The notes: generated from the letters alone by a model not told the origin. DNA of 34,317 bases from Methanosarcina sp. (GCA_013331265.1 DUGS01000155.1:26094-60410), one strand, 5' to 3'; numbered from the stretch's first letter, positions 8,225 through 17,180 are shown. Program-made: numbers and translations.

Positions 8225-8848
8225 GTGAGCGGAAATATTGAAGAAGCCGGGATCAGGATACTGACAGAAGGGGAACTGATTTCCAGGGTTGTAGAAAAAC
8301 ATAAAAGGTTTCTGGAAGAATACCGAAAGGAGTTTGAAGAACTGGACAGCAAGCTGGACCAGTTTGAAGAAGACGCAAAAAATGCCAAAATATCCAGAAC
8401 CCGGATGGCGGAGCGAAAAGAGGTCCTGAAGGAAAAGAGGCAGCAGTATTACCATCAGGCAGAAGGACTGCTCGAAAAGGAGCTCTTCCAGAAGCTGGAT
8501 CGCGTAACTGTTGATAAAATAAAGGAAGATATTAAAAAACTCAAAGGACAGATCGAACCCGAAGAGGAACAGAAACTTAAAGGCTCTTTTATGGAAAACC
8601 TGGGCGAACTCGCCAGAGAAAAAGGAGTCGAAGAAAACCTTCTCCTGCAGGTCAGTGCCAGATTGGAGGAAGCGGGCAGCTCAAATCTGGAGCTAAAGGA
8701 AGTAATAGAGTCTGAAAAACAACTTGAAGAGGATGATGGAAGCAAAAGCAGTGAAATTGCCAAAAATAAACCCCAGCACAAATGGCTCAGCACTAAAATA
8801 AAAAGTCACGAAGAAGCTCTGAGTTACTGGGAAAAACAAAAAGTATGA
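8225..8848 (+). CDS. Coiled-coil protein, function unknown
   Basis: A 207-residue, highly charged (Glu/Lys/Gln-rich) protein predicted almost wholly helical. Heptad-like stretches run from about residue 15 to 135 (for example EEYRKEFEELDSKLDQFEED). There is a lower-complexity acidic tail (KQLEEDDGSKSSE) and a final helix (KSHEEALSYWEKQKV). There is no transmembrane segment, cysteine motif or nucleotide-binding loop. The GTG start is the only plausible one and lacks a ribosome site. The next gene, also a coiled-coil protein, starts 29 bases after its stop, so the two are probably co-transcribed and may interact; the interaction is inferred from context and composition only. Similar archaeal genes are often mislabelled 'phosphoserine phosphatase', for which I see no support. 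Confidence 0.75.
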   Translation: MSGNIEEAGIRILTEGELISRVVEKHKRFLEEYRKEFEELDSKLDQFEEDAKNAKISRTRMAERKEVLKEKRQQYYHQAEGLLEKELFQKLDRVTVDKIKEDIKKLKGQIEPEEEQKLKGSFMENLGELAREKGVEENLLLQVSARLEEAGSSNLELKEVIESEKQLEEDDGSKSSEIAKNKPQHKWLSTKIKSHEEALSYWEKQKV

Positions 8849-8877
8849 ATTGTTTCGGAAACACGTGGTGGTAGGAC

Positions 8878-9840
8878 ATGAGCAACGACGTTTCAACAGC
8901 AGAAACTGCAACGGCCGACCTTTCAAACCTTAATGAACGGGAGCTCAAGGGCAAGGTAAACGAGCTAAGGAGCAAGATAGAGAAAAGCGAAAGGCAGTTG
9001 GCTTCGGTTTTCAAGGACCTGAAAATAAACAGAACCGACATCGACGAACTGAAAGGAAAAAGGGATGCTCTGAACCAGCAGGTAAAGGAAAGGGTTGCAA
9101 AAGCGCAGGCACTTAGAGACCAGCGGGACGAAATAAATAAACAAATCAGTGAATACAAAGAGAAAAGAAGCGGAATAAATTCCAAAACTCAGGAGCTTTT
9201 TTCAGGAATTGCGGAACTCAAAGAACAGCGCGATGAATGCAATAGGCTCTCTCACGGAAGCGTAGAATCCCTTTCAAAGGCCTATGAGGCTGAAATAGAC
9301 TCATTGTTTAATAAAGAACTCCCCCTTGCAGTTGAAATAAAGATACTGCAGAAGCTAGATGACCTGAGTAAACGCCTGGATGCTGCAAAAAAGGCAAATG
9401 AACTTCATTCACAGATTCAGGAGAATTATAAAGAATCCAAAGGGATTCATAAAGAAGGGGATGAGTTCCACGAAAAAATCCAGAAACTTTCGGATGAGTC
9501 TCAGGCATGTCACCTGGAAATGCTCGAAAATTTCAAGACAGCAGATGAGATCCGAAAAGAAGCAAATATGTACCATGCCCAGCTTACCGACAAAATTGCA
9601 AACATAAATTCCATTAAAGAAAAAATCGATCCCCTCAAGAACAGCATTGCTAACAGTAGGAAAGAACTCTCCTTATATCTAGACAAGTTAAAAGATATTC
9701 AGATAACGAAAGATGAGCACAAAGTAAGCCAGAAGCATAATGATGCTCGCGAAAAGTTGCAGAAAAACGCTCGCCTCAGCCTGGAAGACCTCAAACTTCT
9801 CATAGAAAAAGGAGATGTAAAATTCTCTACAAACGAATGA
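8878..9840 (+). CDS. COG1340-like archaeal coiled-coil protein
   Basis: A 320-residue protein with nearly continuous coiled-coil character from about residue 18 to 290. It is dominated by Lys, Glu, Arg and Gln, with repeats such as LRDQRDEINKQI and LKEQRDECN. This matches the uncharacterised archaeal family COG1340, which is widespread in Euryarchaeota. No enzyme motif, membrane helix or SMC-type ATPase head is visible. GGTGG about eight bases upstream supports the ATG. The partner coiled-coil gene lies 29 bases upstream in the same direction. A structural or scaffolding role is only a guess from the fold. Confidence 0.8.
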   Translation: MSNDVSTAETATADLSNLNERELKGKVNELRSKIEKSERQLASVFKDLKINRTDIDELKGKRDALNQQVKERVAKAQALRDQRDEINKQISEYKEKRSGINSKTQELFSGIAELKEQRDECNRLSHGSVESLSKAYEAEIDSLFNKELPLAVEIKILQKLDDLSKRLDAAKKANELHSQIQENYKESKGIHKEGDEFHEKIQKLSDESQACHLEMLENFKTADEIRKEANMYHAQLTDKIANINSIKEKIDPLKNSIANSRKELSLYLDKLKDIQITKDEHKVSQKHNDAREKLQKNARLSLEDLKLLIEKGDVKFSTNE

Positions 9841-9915
9841 GAGCTGAGAAGAAAGAGCAAGAAAAAAGCAAGAAAAGCTGTTTTTTAAAAACCTGAAACA
9901 GAATTCTCTTTTTAC

Positions 9916-9944
9916 GGGAACTTAAGTCTGAGACTTCGGTTCCC
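9916..9944. terminator. Palindromic hairpin between convergent genes
   Basis: GGGAAC (9916-9921) pairs with GTTCCC (9939-9944), and AAGTCT (9924-9929) pairs with AGACTT (9931-9936) around a single central G. The two stems are separated by a two-base mismatch. It sits between the ends of the coiled-coil operon and the minus-strand pyc-birA cluster, so it could end transcription from both sides. No long U-run follows. Confidence 0.4.
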
Positions 9945-9991
9945 ACATTAAGAATTTATTAGTAGTTTATATAATTTAGACTTAAAAGTGG

Positions 9992-10036
9992 TTACTAATC
10001 TCTGTTATTAACCTCTTACAGTGATTACTAATCTCT
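9992..10036. repeat. Short direct repeat TTACTAATCTCT
   Basis: TTACTAATCTCT occurs at 9992-10003 and 10025-10036, with a degenerate middle copy (TTATTAACCTCT) between them, giving a roughly 16-base period. It lies just past the stop of the minus-strand S-layer-like gene. Function unknown. Confidence 0.4.
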
Positions 10037-10038
10037 TT

Positions 10039-10665
10039 TTACAATCGCTTTTTTCGGTATATTTCCGCAAAAATACCGGTCATCAATAAAACAGCTCCAA
10101 TGCTCAGAAGGAGAATAGGCATGTCAAAACCTTCTGCCTGATTTTCAAATACTGGAGGGACAGAGGAATTAGTATCAGAACTGTTATCAGGAGAAGTTAC
10201 TGGCGTCTGTGGCATAGGAAGTTTGGGGTTAAGGTACTGATATACTGGAGAGAACTTTACCAGCACTCCATTTGCCCCACCATATATAGTTTCCACTGTG
10301 AGGTTCAAAATCTCAGTAGAATTGTTAGAATATACAAAAGTGTCCCCCTCGCCGACAATAGCATCTTCAAGAGAAACATCGTCTCTGCACAATTCGATCC
10401 ATACCCTGTTACCTTCCGAATTGGCACCTTTTACATAAACCTGATAATCCTGTAAAAAAGTGTAATAGCTACCTGACCGCACATAAATCTCGTCCCCGTC
10501 AATTAGAATAATAGAAAGCCTTTTATCATCCGCTCCTGCGGCAGGAAAGACTACATAGGAGACGATAATTGAAAATAAAAAAAAGACCGTGGCGGAAAAA
10601 AAAAGTGCAGGGAGAAAATTCATTTTTTTCCTGCTTTTTCTTCCGTATTTAATTGGGACGCGCAT
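10039..10665 (-). CDS. Membrane-anchored S-layer-domain-like protein
   Basis: About 208 residues. A basic N-terminus (KYGRKSRKK) is followed by one hydrophobic segment (about residues 19-40, LPALFFSATVFFLFSIIV). An extracytoplasmic domain, a Ser/Thr/Asn-rich linker with NSS/NSSV glycosylation-type sites, a C-terminal membrane helix (PILLLSIGAVLLMTGIF) and the short basic tail YRKKRL follow. The middle domain (SGSYYTFLQDYQVYVKGA, VEGEGDTF-like GEGDTFVYSN, TVETIYGGANGVLVKFSP) resembles half of the Methanosarcina S-layer duplication domain (DUF1608), but only one copy is present. ATG at 10665 overlaps the end of birA by 17 bases and has AGGT upstream; ATG at 10623 with AGGAAAA is an alternative just after the overlap. 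The overlap suggests co-transcription with birA, with no obvious functional link. Confidence 0.7.
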   Translation of the reverse strand: MRVPIKYGRKSRKKMNFLPALFFSATVFFLFSIIVSYVVFPAAGADDKRLSIILIDGDEIYVRSGSYYTFLQDYQVYVKGANSEGNRVWIELCRDDVSLEDAIVGEGDTFVYSNNSTEILNLTVETIYGGANGVLVKFSPVYQYLNPKLPMPQTPVTSPDNSSDTNSSVPPVFENQAEGFDMPILLLSIGAVLLMTGIFAEIYRKKRL

Positions 10666-11626
10666 AAATGCATCTACCTGCAATAACTTCTTCCTTAGTA
10701 TCATCTGCCTTCCTGATGATAAGTGCTCCGTCCGGAGTTACTCCGACCGCTCTGCCCTCTATAATCCTGGAAGGTGTGGTGACCTTTACGTCTCTACCAA
10801 TTGTATCCGAAAGGGCAAGCCACTCATTCAGGATATGGGAAAACGGCTGAGTTGTGAAGCTTATATACTGCTGCTCAAGCTCGAAAAGGAAGTCCTGCAG
10901 GAATGAAACCCTTCTGATGTGTTTTCCAAGCTCGACTTTTAGAGTGGTCGAACCTGCACGGAAAGATTCGGGAATGTCTTTTAAGTCCATATTTACATTG
11001 ATCCCTATTCCTAGCACGACATAATCTACCCTGTCCACTTCAGCCTTTGCTTCGGTAAGGATTCCGCAGACCTTTTTCCCATTTATACGGACATCATTTG
11101 GCCACTTGATACGGGCATCAAGCCCCATATCGCGGATAACATTTGCAACTGCGAGCCCGGCAACAAGGGTGAGCCTTGAGGCATGCCTGAGAGGGATCCC
11201 AGGCTTCAGGATTACTGACATCCATATTCCGCCATGCGGGGAGACCCATTCTCTGCCCATACGTCCCCTGCCTCCTTTCTGGACCTCAGCAATGACAAGA
11301 GTCCCTTCTTCTTCGGAAGCTGCAATTTCTTTAGCAACACTGTTAGTAGAGATGACTTCCTCGAAGTAATGAATTTTCTGGCCCAGAAGAGTTGTTTTGA
11401 GCCCCATCTGGATCTCTTCAGGGTACAGGAGTTGAGGCACGGACTTCAGGACGTAACCTCTCTTCGGGGACGATTCTATTTCATATCCATCAGCCTGGAG
11501 TGACTTGATGTATTTCCATACCATTGTCCTGGAAATCCCAAGCTTGAGCCCCAGTTCTTCTCCAGAAACAGGGGTCTTCTGCGCATCCTTAAGTGCCTTA
11601 ATAATTCGAGATCTTTTATCGCCCAT
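10649..11626 (-). CDS. birA: Bifunctional biotin-[acetyl-CoA-carboxylase] ligase / repressor BirA
   Basis: A 325-residue biotin protein ligase with an N-terminal winged helix (about residues 15-60, ELGLKLGISRTMVWKYIKSLQ), so it can in principle bind DNA as a regulator. The catalytic domain shows the biotin and ATP site GGRGRMGREWVSPHGGIWMSV and the KWPNDV motif. The small C-terminal domain (EGRAVGVTPDGALII) completes a full-length class II enzyme. It attaches biotin to a carrier lysine via biotinyl-AMP; the only carrier visible here is PycB (Lys539), encoded in the same cluster. The gene follows pycA by 114 bases and has its own TATA-like box and a GGGGTG ribosome site, so it may be transcribed both with pycBA and alone. 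Autoregulation is possible but not shown. Confidence 0.95.
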   Translation of the reverse strand: MGDKRSRIIKALKDAQKTPVSGEELGLKLGISRTMVWKYIKSLQADGYEIESSPKRGYVLKSVPQLLYPEEIQMGLKTTLLGQKIHYFEEVISTNSVAKEIAASEEEGTLVIAEVQKGGRGRMGREWVSPHGGIWMSVILKPGIPLRHASRLTLVAGLAVANVIRDMGLDARIKWPNDVRINGKKVCGILTEAKAEVDRVDYVVLGIGINVNMDLKDIPESFRAGSTTLKVELGKHIRRVSFLQDFLFELEQQYISFTTQPFSHILNEWLALSDTIGRDVKVTTPSRIIEGRAVGVTPDGALIIRKADDTKEEVIAGRCIYARPN

Positions 11627-11659
11627 CCATGCACCCCATACAAATGTATATGTTCCACC

Positions 11660-11672
11660 GTATATATTTTAT
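11660..11672 (-). promoter_or_regulatory. Putative birA promoter (TATA box) in the pycA-birA gap
   Basis: AAAATATATACGG on the minus strand lies 34-46 bases upstream of the birA ATG, followed by a partly palindromic ATACA-N2-TGTAT and the GGGGTG ribosome site. It could let the ligase be expressed apart from the carboxylase, and the imperfect palindrome is a possible operator. Confidence 0.4.
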
Positions 11673-11740
11673 TAATCCAAACATGTGCTCTACCATCGTA
11701 GACTGGGAACTCTTATCCTGTTTTCAAAGAGTGCCACGCA

Positions 11741-13222
11741 TCACCGCTGTGTATTCTGTGCCATGTTAACATAGGCGTGTACAGCAGCCGTGATCGCTGC
11801 AACCTTCTTGTCCTTTGCTTCAAGAGCTGAAGCCAGAGTAGCTCCTTTTTCGCTATCGGCCTCGACAACGTGTTCCACAGCCTCAAGAATATTTTGCTCT
11901 TCGATAAACCCGGTTGTCAGATCACCTCTGCGGAATGCCGCATTCCTCATTACAGCTTTATGGAAAGGAATATTGGTTTTTACTCCCACGACCACATATT
12001 CATAAAGTGCCCTATCCATCCTGGCAATAGCGTCTTCTCTTTTTCTTGACCAGACGCAGAGCTTGGAAATCATAGAGTCATAATAAGGAGAGATTGTATA
12101 GCCGGTGTGCACACCGCTGTCCACCCTTACTCCGGGCCCTCCTGCAGAACGGTACCTCCGGATCTTTCCCGGTGAAGGAGCAAAGTCATTCAATGGGTCC
12201 TCGGCATTTATTCTGCATTCGATTGCATGCCCGTCAATAACTATATCTTCCTGTCCAAACTCGAGTTTTTCGCCCCAGGCAATCCTGAGCTGTTCCCTGA
12301 CAATATCAACGCCTGTGACCATTTCGGTGATTCCGTGTTCCACCTGAAGGCGGGTATTGACCTCAAGGAAATAGAAATTACCTTTAGAATAAAGGAATTC
12401 TACGGTCCCTGCGTTTACATAACCAATTGCTTTTGCGACCTTTACGGCAGCCTCTCCCATCTGCTTTCTGAGCTTGGGAGTCATGATTGGGGAAGGAGCC
12501 TCTTCAATCAGCTTCTGGTGCCTTCTCTGAATAGAACACTCCCTGTCCCCAAGGTAAACCATATTACCGTGAGAGTCGGCAAGGATCTGGATCTCTATAT
12601 GCCTGGGCTCTTCTACATACTTTTCAATGAATACCGAAGAGTCTCCGAAAGCAGAGCCTGCCATCTGCCGTGTGGAACTTAAGGAAGCAGCAAGCTCTTT
12701 TCTGGAGTTAACGACTTTCATCCCTATTCCGCCGCCTCCGGCAGACGCTTTGATAAGGACAGGATAGCCGATCTTTTCCGCAATTTCCATGGCTTCTTTA
12801 GGGTCCTCAACTGCATCCTTTGTACCGGGCACGACAGGTACTCCGGCTTTCATCATGAGGTGCCGAGCACGGATTTTACTTCCCATTTCGGCAATTACAT
12901 TGCTCGGAGGACCTATGAAAATAATACCCTCGTCTTCACAGCGCTTTGCAAAGACAGGGTTTTCGGAAAGAAAACCGTAGCCTGGATGGATTGCATCGGC
13001 TCCGGTATTTTTTGCAACTGCGATGATAGCTTCCATGTTCAGGTAACTCTGGCTGGAAGGAGCAGGCCCTATAATATAAGCTTCATCTGCATACTTGGCA
13101 AAAAGGGCGTTTTCGTCAGCCTCAGAGCAGACAGCGACTGTTAAAATTCCGAGCTCCCGGCAGGCACGCATAACCCTTATCGCGATTTCACCGCGGTTTG
13201 CAACGAGTACTTTTTTGAACAT
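11741..13222 (-). CDS. pycA: Pyruvate carboxylase subunit A (biotin carboxylase)
   Basis: A 493-residue ATP-grasp biotin carboxylase: it carboxylates the biotin of PycB with bicarbonate and ATP. The N-terminus [20 protein letters not shown] is the family signature. [14 protein letters not shown] is the glycine-rich ATP loop, and [18 protein letters not shown] carries the catalytic and metal-binding residues. The C-terminal domain is complete. The chosen ATG has GGTGGAAGG directly upstream; the frame could extend seven codons further to an ATG at 13243, but that would place the ribosome site inside the gene. It begins just downstream of the pycB stop (23 bases), so the two subunits are co-transcribed. 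In methanogens this two-subunit enzyme supplies oxaloacetate for biosynthesis. Confidence 0.96.
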   Translation of the reverse strand: MFKKVLVANRGEIAIRVMRACRELGILTVAVCSEADENALFAKYADEAYIIGPAPSSQSYLNMEAIIAVAKNTGADAIHPGYGFLSENPVFAKRCEDEGIIFIGPPSNVIAEMGSKIRARHLMMKAGVPVVPGTKDAVEDPKEAMEIAEKIGYPVLIKASAGGGGIGMKVVNSRKELAASLSSTRQMAGSAFGDSSVFIEKYVEEPRHIEIQILADSHGNMVYLGDRECSIQRRHQKLIEEAPSPIMTPKLRKQMGEAAVKVAKAIGYVNAGTVEFLYSKGNFYFLEVNTRLQVEHGITEMVTGVDIVREQLRIAWGEKLEFGQEDIVIDGHAIECRINAEDPLNDFAPSPGKIRRYRSAGGPGVRVDSGVHTGYTISPYYDSMISKLCVWSRKREDAIARMDRALYEYVVVGVKTNIPFHKAVMRNAAFRRGDLTTGFIEEQNILEAVEHVVEADSEKGATLASALEAKDKKVAAITAAVHAYVNMAQNTQR

Positions 13223-13244
13223 GATACCTTCCACCTTGCTCAAT

Positions 13245-14966
13245 TTACTCGATTGACAGTATTACGTCCCCGGGAGCTACAGTGTCCCCTTCGGCAACAA
13301 AGATTTCCTTAACTATTCCCGAATGCGGAGCATGGACCGCATTTTCCATCTTCATGGCTTCGATAATAGCTACAGTGTCCCCTTCTTTGACGGTATCTTC
13401 TACCTTAACCTTAAGTGAAAGTACCATGCCCTGCATTGAGCTTGAAACTCCACCTTTGACGGATTCGGCACTTGGTTTTTTAGGGGACGCTTCGGAGACA
13501 GAAACTCCGCCACCGAGAGGCTCGATATTGACTTCGTAGACCTCGTCATCTACCTCAACCTTGAAGTGGGTCGGGATTGCATATTCCTTGGGAACTGCGG
13601 GAGCAGGGGCGATAACTGCCAGGGCTTCTTCCTCCATTTCCCCTTTCAGGAACTTGGGGGCAATAGCCGGGTAAAGGATGTATGTAAGGATGTCTTCTTC
13701 AGACTTTGCAATCCCCATTTCTTCTGCTTCTCTTTTCCTCTTCTCATACTCTGGCTTGAGAAGGTCTGCGGGGCGGCAGTGAATCGGTTCTTCATCACCT
13801 ATGATCTTTCCTATGATCTCAGGGCTGATTGGGGCAGGAGAACGTCCGTAGAGACCGCGTACGTAATCTTTTACCTCTTTAGGAATGACTTTGTAGCGTT
13901 CTCCCATGAGAACGTTGAGTACAGCCTGTGTACCTACAATCTGACTTGTGGGAGTTACAAGAGGCGGATACCCGAGCTCTTTCCTGACTTTCGGCATCTC
14001 TTCAAGCACTGCCCCGTACTTATCAAGGGCATTCTGCTCTTTTAATTGAGAAACCAGGTTGGAAAGCATGCCTCCGGGGATCTGATAGATAAGAACGTTA
14101 GTGTCTACCTGTTCGGAAATTGGGTCAAGAATTCCGCGGTACTTTTCTTTCAGGTCTTTAAAGTACCTGACAGCTTCTTCAAATGCTCCAAGGTCAAGCC
14201 CTGTATCATACGGGGTTCCCTGAAGGGCTGCAACAACGGTCTCGGTGGGAGGCTGGGAGGTTCCCCAGGCCAGAGGAGAAAGGGCTGTATCCAGAATATC
14301 CACACCTGCAGAGCATGCTGCCATATAGCTCATGGGAGCCATTCCCGAGGTACAGTGGCAGTGAAGAGAAATAGGAATTGAGATCTCTTTTTTCATGGCA
14401 CTGATTATCCGAGTAGCTTCATTTGGAGAAAGAAGCCCTGCCATATCTTTGATACAAAGAGAATCGCATTCCAGTTCCTCAAGCTGTTTTGCAAGCTCCA
14501 CATACTTTTCTACAGTATGCACCGGGCTTATGGTATAACAGACCGTGCCCTGGACATGAGCTCCCAGCTTTTTTGCCACTTTGATGGAAAGTTCCATGTT
14601 CCGGATATCATTGACTGCGTCAAAAACCCGGAATATGTCAATGCCATTTTCATAGGATTTGGTAACGAACTTTTCAACCACATCGTCCGAATAATGCCTG
14701 TATCCTACGAGGTTCTGGCCGCGGAGCAGCATCTGTGCATATGTGTTATCCATCTTATTCTTGAGATCCCTCAGGCGCTGCCAGGGGTCTTCGTTAAGAT
14801 AGCGAATACAGGAATCGAAGGTGGCACCTCCCCACATCTCGAGGGAAAAATACCCAATCTGGTCCAGTTGTTCAACCACTTCGAGCATGTCCCTTGTCCG
14901 CATTCTGGTTGCCAGGAGGGACTGGTGCGCATCCCGGAGGACGGTTTCAGTAATTTTTATACTCAT
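13245..14966 (-). CDS. pycB: Pyruvate carboxylase subunit B (carboxyltransferase and biotin carrier)
   Basis: A 573-residue protein that transfers CO2 from carboxybiotin to pyruvate, giving oxaloacetate. The TIM-barrel carboxyltransferase domain opens with [15 protein letters not shown] and holds Lys173 in CIKDMAG, the position carbamylated in this family. His202/His204 in LHCHCTSGM are metal ligands. A linker (about 465-500) leads to the biotinyl domain, with biotin attached to Lys539 in EAMKMEN. The start has a GAGG element upstream, and a TATA-like AATTTATAATG lies near 15016-15026. It is the first gene of the pycB-pycA-birA cluster. Length and motifs indicate an intact gene. Related oxaloacetate decarboxylase alpha chains share the fold, but the neighbouring biotin carboxylase settles the identity. 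Confidence 0.96.
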   Translation of the reverse strand: MSIKITETVLRDAHQSLLATRMRTRDMLEVVEQLDQIGYFSLEMWGGATFDSCIRYLNEDPWQRLRDLKNKMDNTYAQMLLRGQNLVGYRHYSDDVVEKFVTKSYENGIDIFRVFDAVNDIRNMELSIKVAKKLGAHVQGTVCYTISPVHTVEKYVELAKQLEELECDSLCIKDMAGLLSPNEATRIISAMKKEISIPISLHCHCTSGMAPMSYMAACSAGVDILDTALSPLAWGTSQPPTETVVAALQGTPYDTGLDLGAFEEAVRYFKDLKEKYRGILDPISEQVDTNVLIYQIPGGMLSNLVSQLKEQNALDKYGAVLEEMPKVRKELGYPPLVTPTSQIVGTQAVLNVLMGERYKVIPKEVKDYVRGLYGRSPAPISPEIIGKIIGDEEPIHCRPADLLKPEYEKRKREAEEMGIAKSEEDILTYILYPAIAPKFLKGEMEEEALAVIAPAPAVPKEYAIPTHFKVEVDDEVYEVNIEPLGGGVSVSEASPKKPSAESVKGGVSSSMQGMVLSLKVKVEDTVKEGDTVAIIEAMKMENAVHAPHSGIVKEIFVAEGDTVAPGDVILSIE

Positions 14967-15434
14967 GGATGAGCCTCTTAAATCGAATCAAAAACAGAAT
15001 TTATTGAAATACACTCATTATAAATTTTCCACATATATTAATCTGGAGTTTCCTGAGTATAATCAGAGTTTGTTTTTAATTCGGTTCGGTCAAAGCATAT
15101 AAGTCTCCTGATTGCGTTTGATTGCAGTGACCTGCAATTTACCTGGAGAGGAGGTAATTAGGTTTAGCACAACCGGATCTCAGGTACGCAGAATATATCA
15201 GGAGAAAATTAATATTAAAGATGCAACCGCAAAAATTAACCTTGCCTTGCATCGATAGGAATATTTTAAGTAATACCATTGTTAACAAGTAAATACTTTT
15301 CGCATGAAATATCGTTGACATTAGAAGATATCACATGAAAAAGAAATATCTCAAATTGAAAAAATAATTATAGTATAACAGGAATTTCCTGGCCGGATAG
15401 AAAATAGAAAAAGAGGATAAAACAAAATATATTT
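14967..15434. other. Spacer upstream of pycB with two small hairpins
   Basis: No supportable gene is present in these 468 bases. The left part holds the presumed pycB promoter (TATA-like element near 15016-15028, minus strand). Two adjacent inverted repeats follow: ATTGCAG/CTGCAAT with a TGAC loop (15121-15138), and AATTTACCT/AGGTAATT (15136-15159). A minus-strand 60-codon frame at 15139-15321 has no family-like features. The rest is AT-rich and unremarkable. Confidence 0.5.
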
Positions 15435-16415
15435 TTACGAAAACTCACGGCCTGGAGAATACGTTTTTTTCTTCCTGCCCACAAAGAGCCACTGGTCATA
15501 AGCACCTTCAGCATCTCTATTGTCCACAATTTCTCCCTCAACCCCTGCTTTAAGGAGAGCATCAGCAAGAATTTCAATCTCTGGCTTGCTGCTTACGGTA
15601 AAGAGCAGGACCGCCTCATCAGCTGCAACGGAAACGGCCTCTCTTATAATTCTGATCCAGAGTTCTTTGTTAAATTCGTAGATGAGCCCCAGCATAAAAC
15701 CCATTACAGCATCAAAACTCTCCGGCTCAAAGTATCTCGAGACTGCTGTTGCGTCCATAACAATGACTCTTTGCGGGTCCAGGACCTGCTGCTCGAGCCC
15801 CTGACAGACAGTACACTTATTTATTTCTATTGCCAGAGGATCCAGCCCGGATCTGTAAAGTGCAAGCGTTGACATTCCGTTTCCACAGCAGACCTCAAGG
15901 AGCCTGCCTTCGGGATAATAACCTTTTTTTCGGAGAAGTTCAAGAATATCAGTAACTCTTTTTATGCGGTTTTCTGAAAAAACACTGCTATACGACTCAG
16001 GCCTGACAGAACAGCCAGTACAGAGGTTCCGGTTAACAAGCATAAAGGAGTAATATTCATTTACTGCGCTCAGCCAGGTCTCGTAAGAAAGTTCAACATT
16101 CTTTTCAGGAGGGTTGAGTGCAAGAAGGGAATCTGCAAGGGCTTCAAATCGGGACTTCAAAGCAGCCGGGGCAAAAGCTCCTGTAAACACCGACCAGAAG
16201 TCTACAGGAACATCCCCGTCTGCAGGATTGAAAAACAGCAACCCAAGTGTATGACCTGCCTCCCTGACCCTTATAACCCGGATGTTCTCTACATCAGGGA
16301 AGTTTCGGAGTCTGTTAAGATACTGGAGAGTACGCTCAGGATTTCTCTGAGAGGTATAACTTTCTTCTATAAGATAGATTTCTTCATCTATGTCAAGGAG
16401 TTCCTGTAAGAGCAT
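15435..16415 (-). CDS. SAM-dependent methyltransferase-like protein with two CxxC pairs
   Basis: A 326-residue protein whose C-terminal half is a class I SAM-dependent methyltransferase. Motif I is LLEVCCGNGMSTLAL (172-186), an acidic strand end follows (LAIEIN), and the later strand FDAVMGFMLGLIYEF fits motif IV. The N-terminal ~125 residues are unrecognised. Two cysteine pairs, Cys132/Cys135 (LCTGC) and Cys201/Cys204 (CTVC), flank the cofactor motif and could bind a metal or iron-sulfur centre; Cys176-Cys177 within motif I is also unusual. The substrate is unknown. The ATG lacks a clear ribosome site. It is divergent from the histone gene and appears to be a single-gene unit. Confidence 0.7.
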   Translation of the reverse strand: MLLQELLDIDEEIYLIEESYTSQRNPERTLQYLNRLRNFPDVENIRVIRVREAGHTLGLLFFNPADGDVPVDFWSVFTGAFAPAALKSRFEALADSLLALNPPEKNVELSYETWLSAVNEYYSFMLVNRNLCTGCSVRPESYSSVFSENRIKRVTDILELLRKKGYYPEGRLLEVCCGNGMSTLALYRSGLDPLAIEINKCTVCQGLEQQVLDPQRVIVMDATAVSRYFEPESFDAVMGFMLGLIYEFNKELWIRIIREAVSVAADEAVLLFTVSSKPEIEILADALLKAGVEGEIVDNRDAEGAYDQWLFVGRKKKTYSPGREFS

Positions 16416-16754
16416 GCTTGACTAGATTCGAATAATCCAATATCAAGATTTCGAAAAAGGGATTCAAAATAAAGTGACAGGAGTTTGAAGGAGACCGAAT
16501 TAATTAGAATTGGGAGAGAAAAGTTCAAAAAAACCTGCAGGGATTTATCGGTATTGAGGAGAGTTTATAAAAAGAATTTAAAATAAAAGAAAGAAAAATA
16601 AGATTTACAAAGTAAACAAAGGGGAAAAAGAGCATTAAAACCTGAATAAGATGGGAAAAAAACTCCGATATAAGCAAAAGTATTTATAGCATCTGATTAC
16701 AAAATCAGAGATTAGAAGGAATTTATATTAAAGAAAAGAAGCTTGGAGGATAAT
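16416..16754. other. Divergent promoter region between methyltransferase and histone genes
   Basis: A purine-rich, gene-free stretch of 339 bases. The right end carries a TATA-like element, TATTTATA at 16681-16688, about 67 bases upstream of the histone ATG, giving a predicted leader of about 40 bases. No clear TATA box was identified for the methyltransferase on the other strand. Confidence 0.45.
16681..16688 (+). promoter_or_regulatory. Putative TATA box of the histone gene
   Basis: TATTTATA, preceded by the purine-rich GCAAAAG (a BRE-like context), lies 67-74 bases upstream of the histone ATG. Confidence 0.4.
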
Positions 16755-16967
16755 ATGGCAGCAAAAGTTATACCATTCGCCCCAATCGAGCGATTAATAA
16801 GGACAGCAGGTGCCCACAGAGTGAGCGAAAGTGCAGGAATGGCCCTTACGGAAATTCTGGAAGAATACGGGCTTCAGATATCAAAAGAGGCTATAAAGCT
16901 TGCAGAACATGCTGGCAGGAAAACCGTAAAGGCTGAAGACATAAAACTGGCAAAAGAAATGCTGTAA
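16755..16967 (+). CDS. Archaeal histone (HMf-like)
   Basis: A 70-residue single histone fold without tails. The N-terminal helix motif IPFAPIERLIRTAGA is followed by RVSESAGMALTEILEEYG (central helix) and KLAEHAGRKTVKAEDIKLA (last loop and helix, with the RKTV-x-AEDI signature). It would dimerise and wrap DNA into archaeal nucleosome-like particles. The ATG at 16755 is chosen because GGAGGA sits five bases upstream; a TTG at 16743 in the same frame would place the ribosome site inside the coding region. It appears monocistronic, with a structured 3' region. Confidence 0.96.
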   Translation: MAAKVIPFAPIERLIRTAGAHRVSESAGMALTEILEEYGLQISKEAIKLAEHAGRKTVKAEDIKLAKEML

Positions 16968-17034
16968 GTTAAAAGGATCTGCCTGGCAAGCAATTGCAGG
17001 TTTGAATGCCATAAGCATGCAGCCTCAACCCATT

Positions 17035-17088
17035 TAGCAATAACTTAGGGACAATACTCAAAAAAGTATTGAAAGACATAGGTTGCTA
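17035..17088 (+). other. Nested stem-loop downstream of the histone gene
   Basis: TAGCAA (17035-17040) can pair with TTGCTA (17083-17088). Inside it, CAATACT (17052-17058) pairs perfectly with AGTATTG (17065-17071) around a CAAAAA loop. It may be a 3'-UTR element or terminator of the histone mRNA. No U-run follows, so its function is unclear. Confidence 0.35.
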
Positions 17089-17149
17089 GCATTTTGAAAC
17101 ACCGGTTCAAAAATAAGTAATCCTGCTGTAAGGAATAAAAAACCAAACA

Positions 17150-17180
17150 TAGTGAAATGCTGTTTTCAGCATTTTCCCTA
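17150..17180. terminator. Hairpin after the ferredoxin-like frame
   Basis: AAATGCTG/CAGCATTT with a TTTT loop is visible here; T-rich sequence follows on the plus strand. It lies downstream of the minus-strand ferredoxin-like frame and at the far end of the histone 3' region, so it could serve either strand. Confidence 0.4.

Noticed and set aside
15139-15321. Minus-strand 60-codon frame upstream of pycB
   Set aside because: Contains the hairpins and hydrophobic runs of AT-rich DNA, with no ribosome site and no family resemblance.
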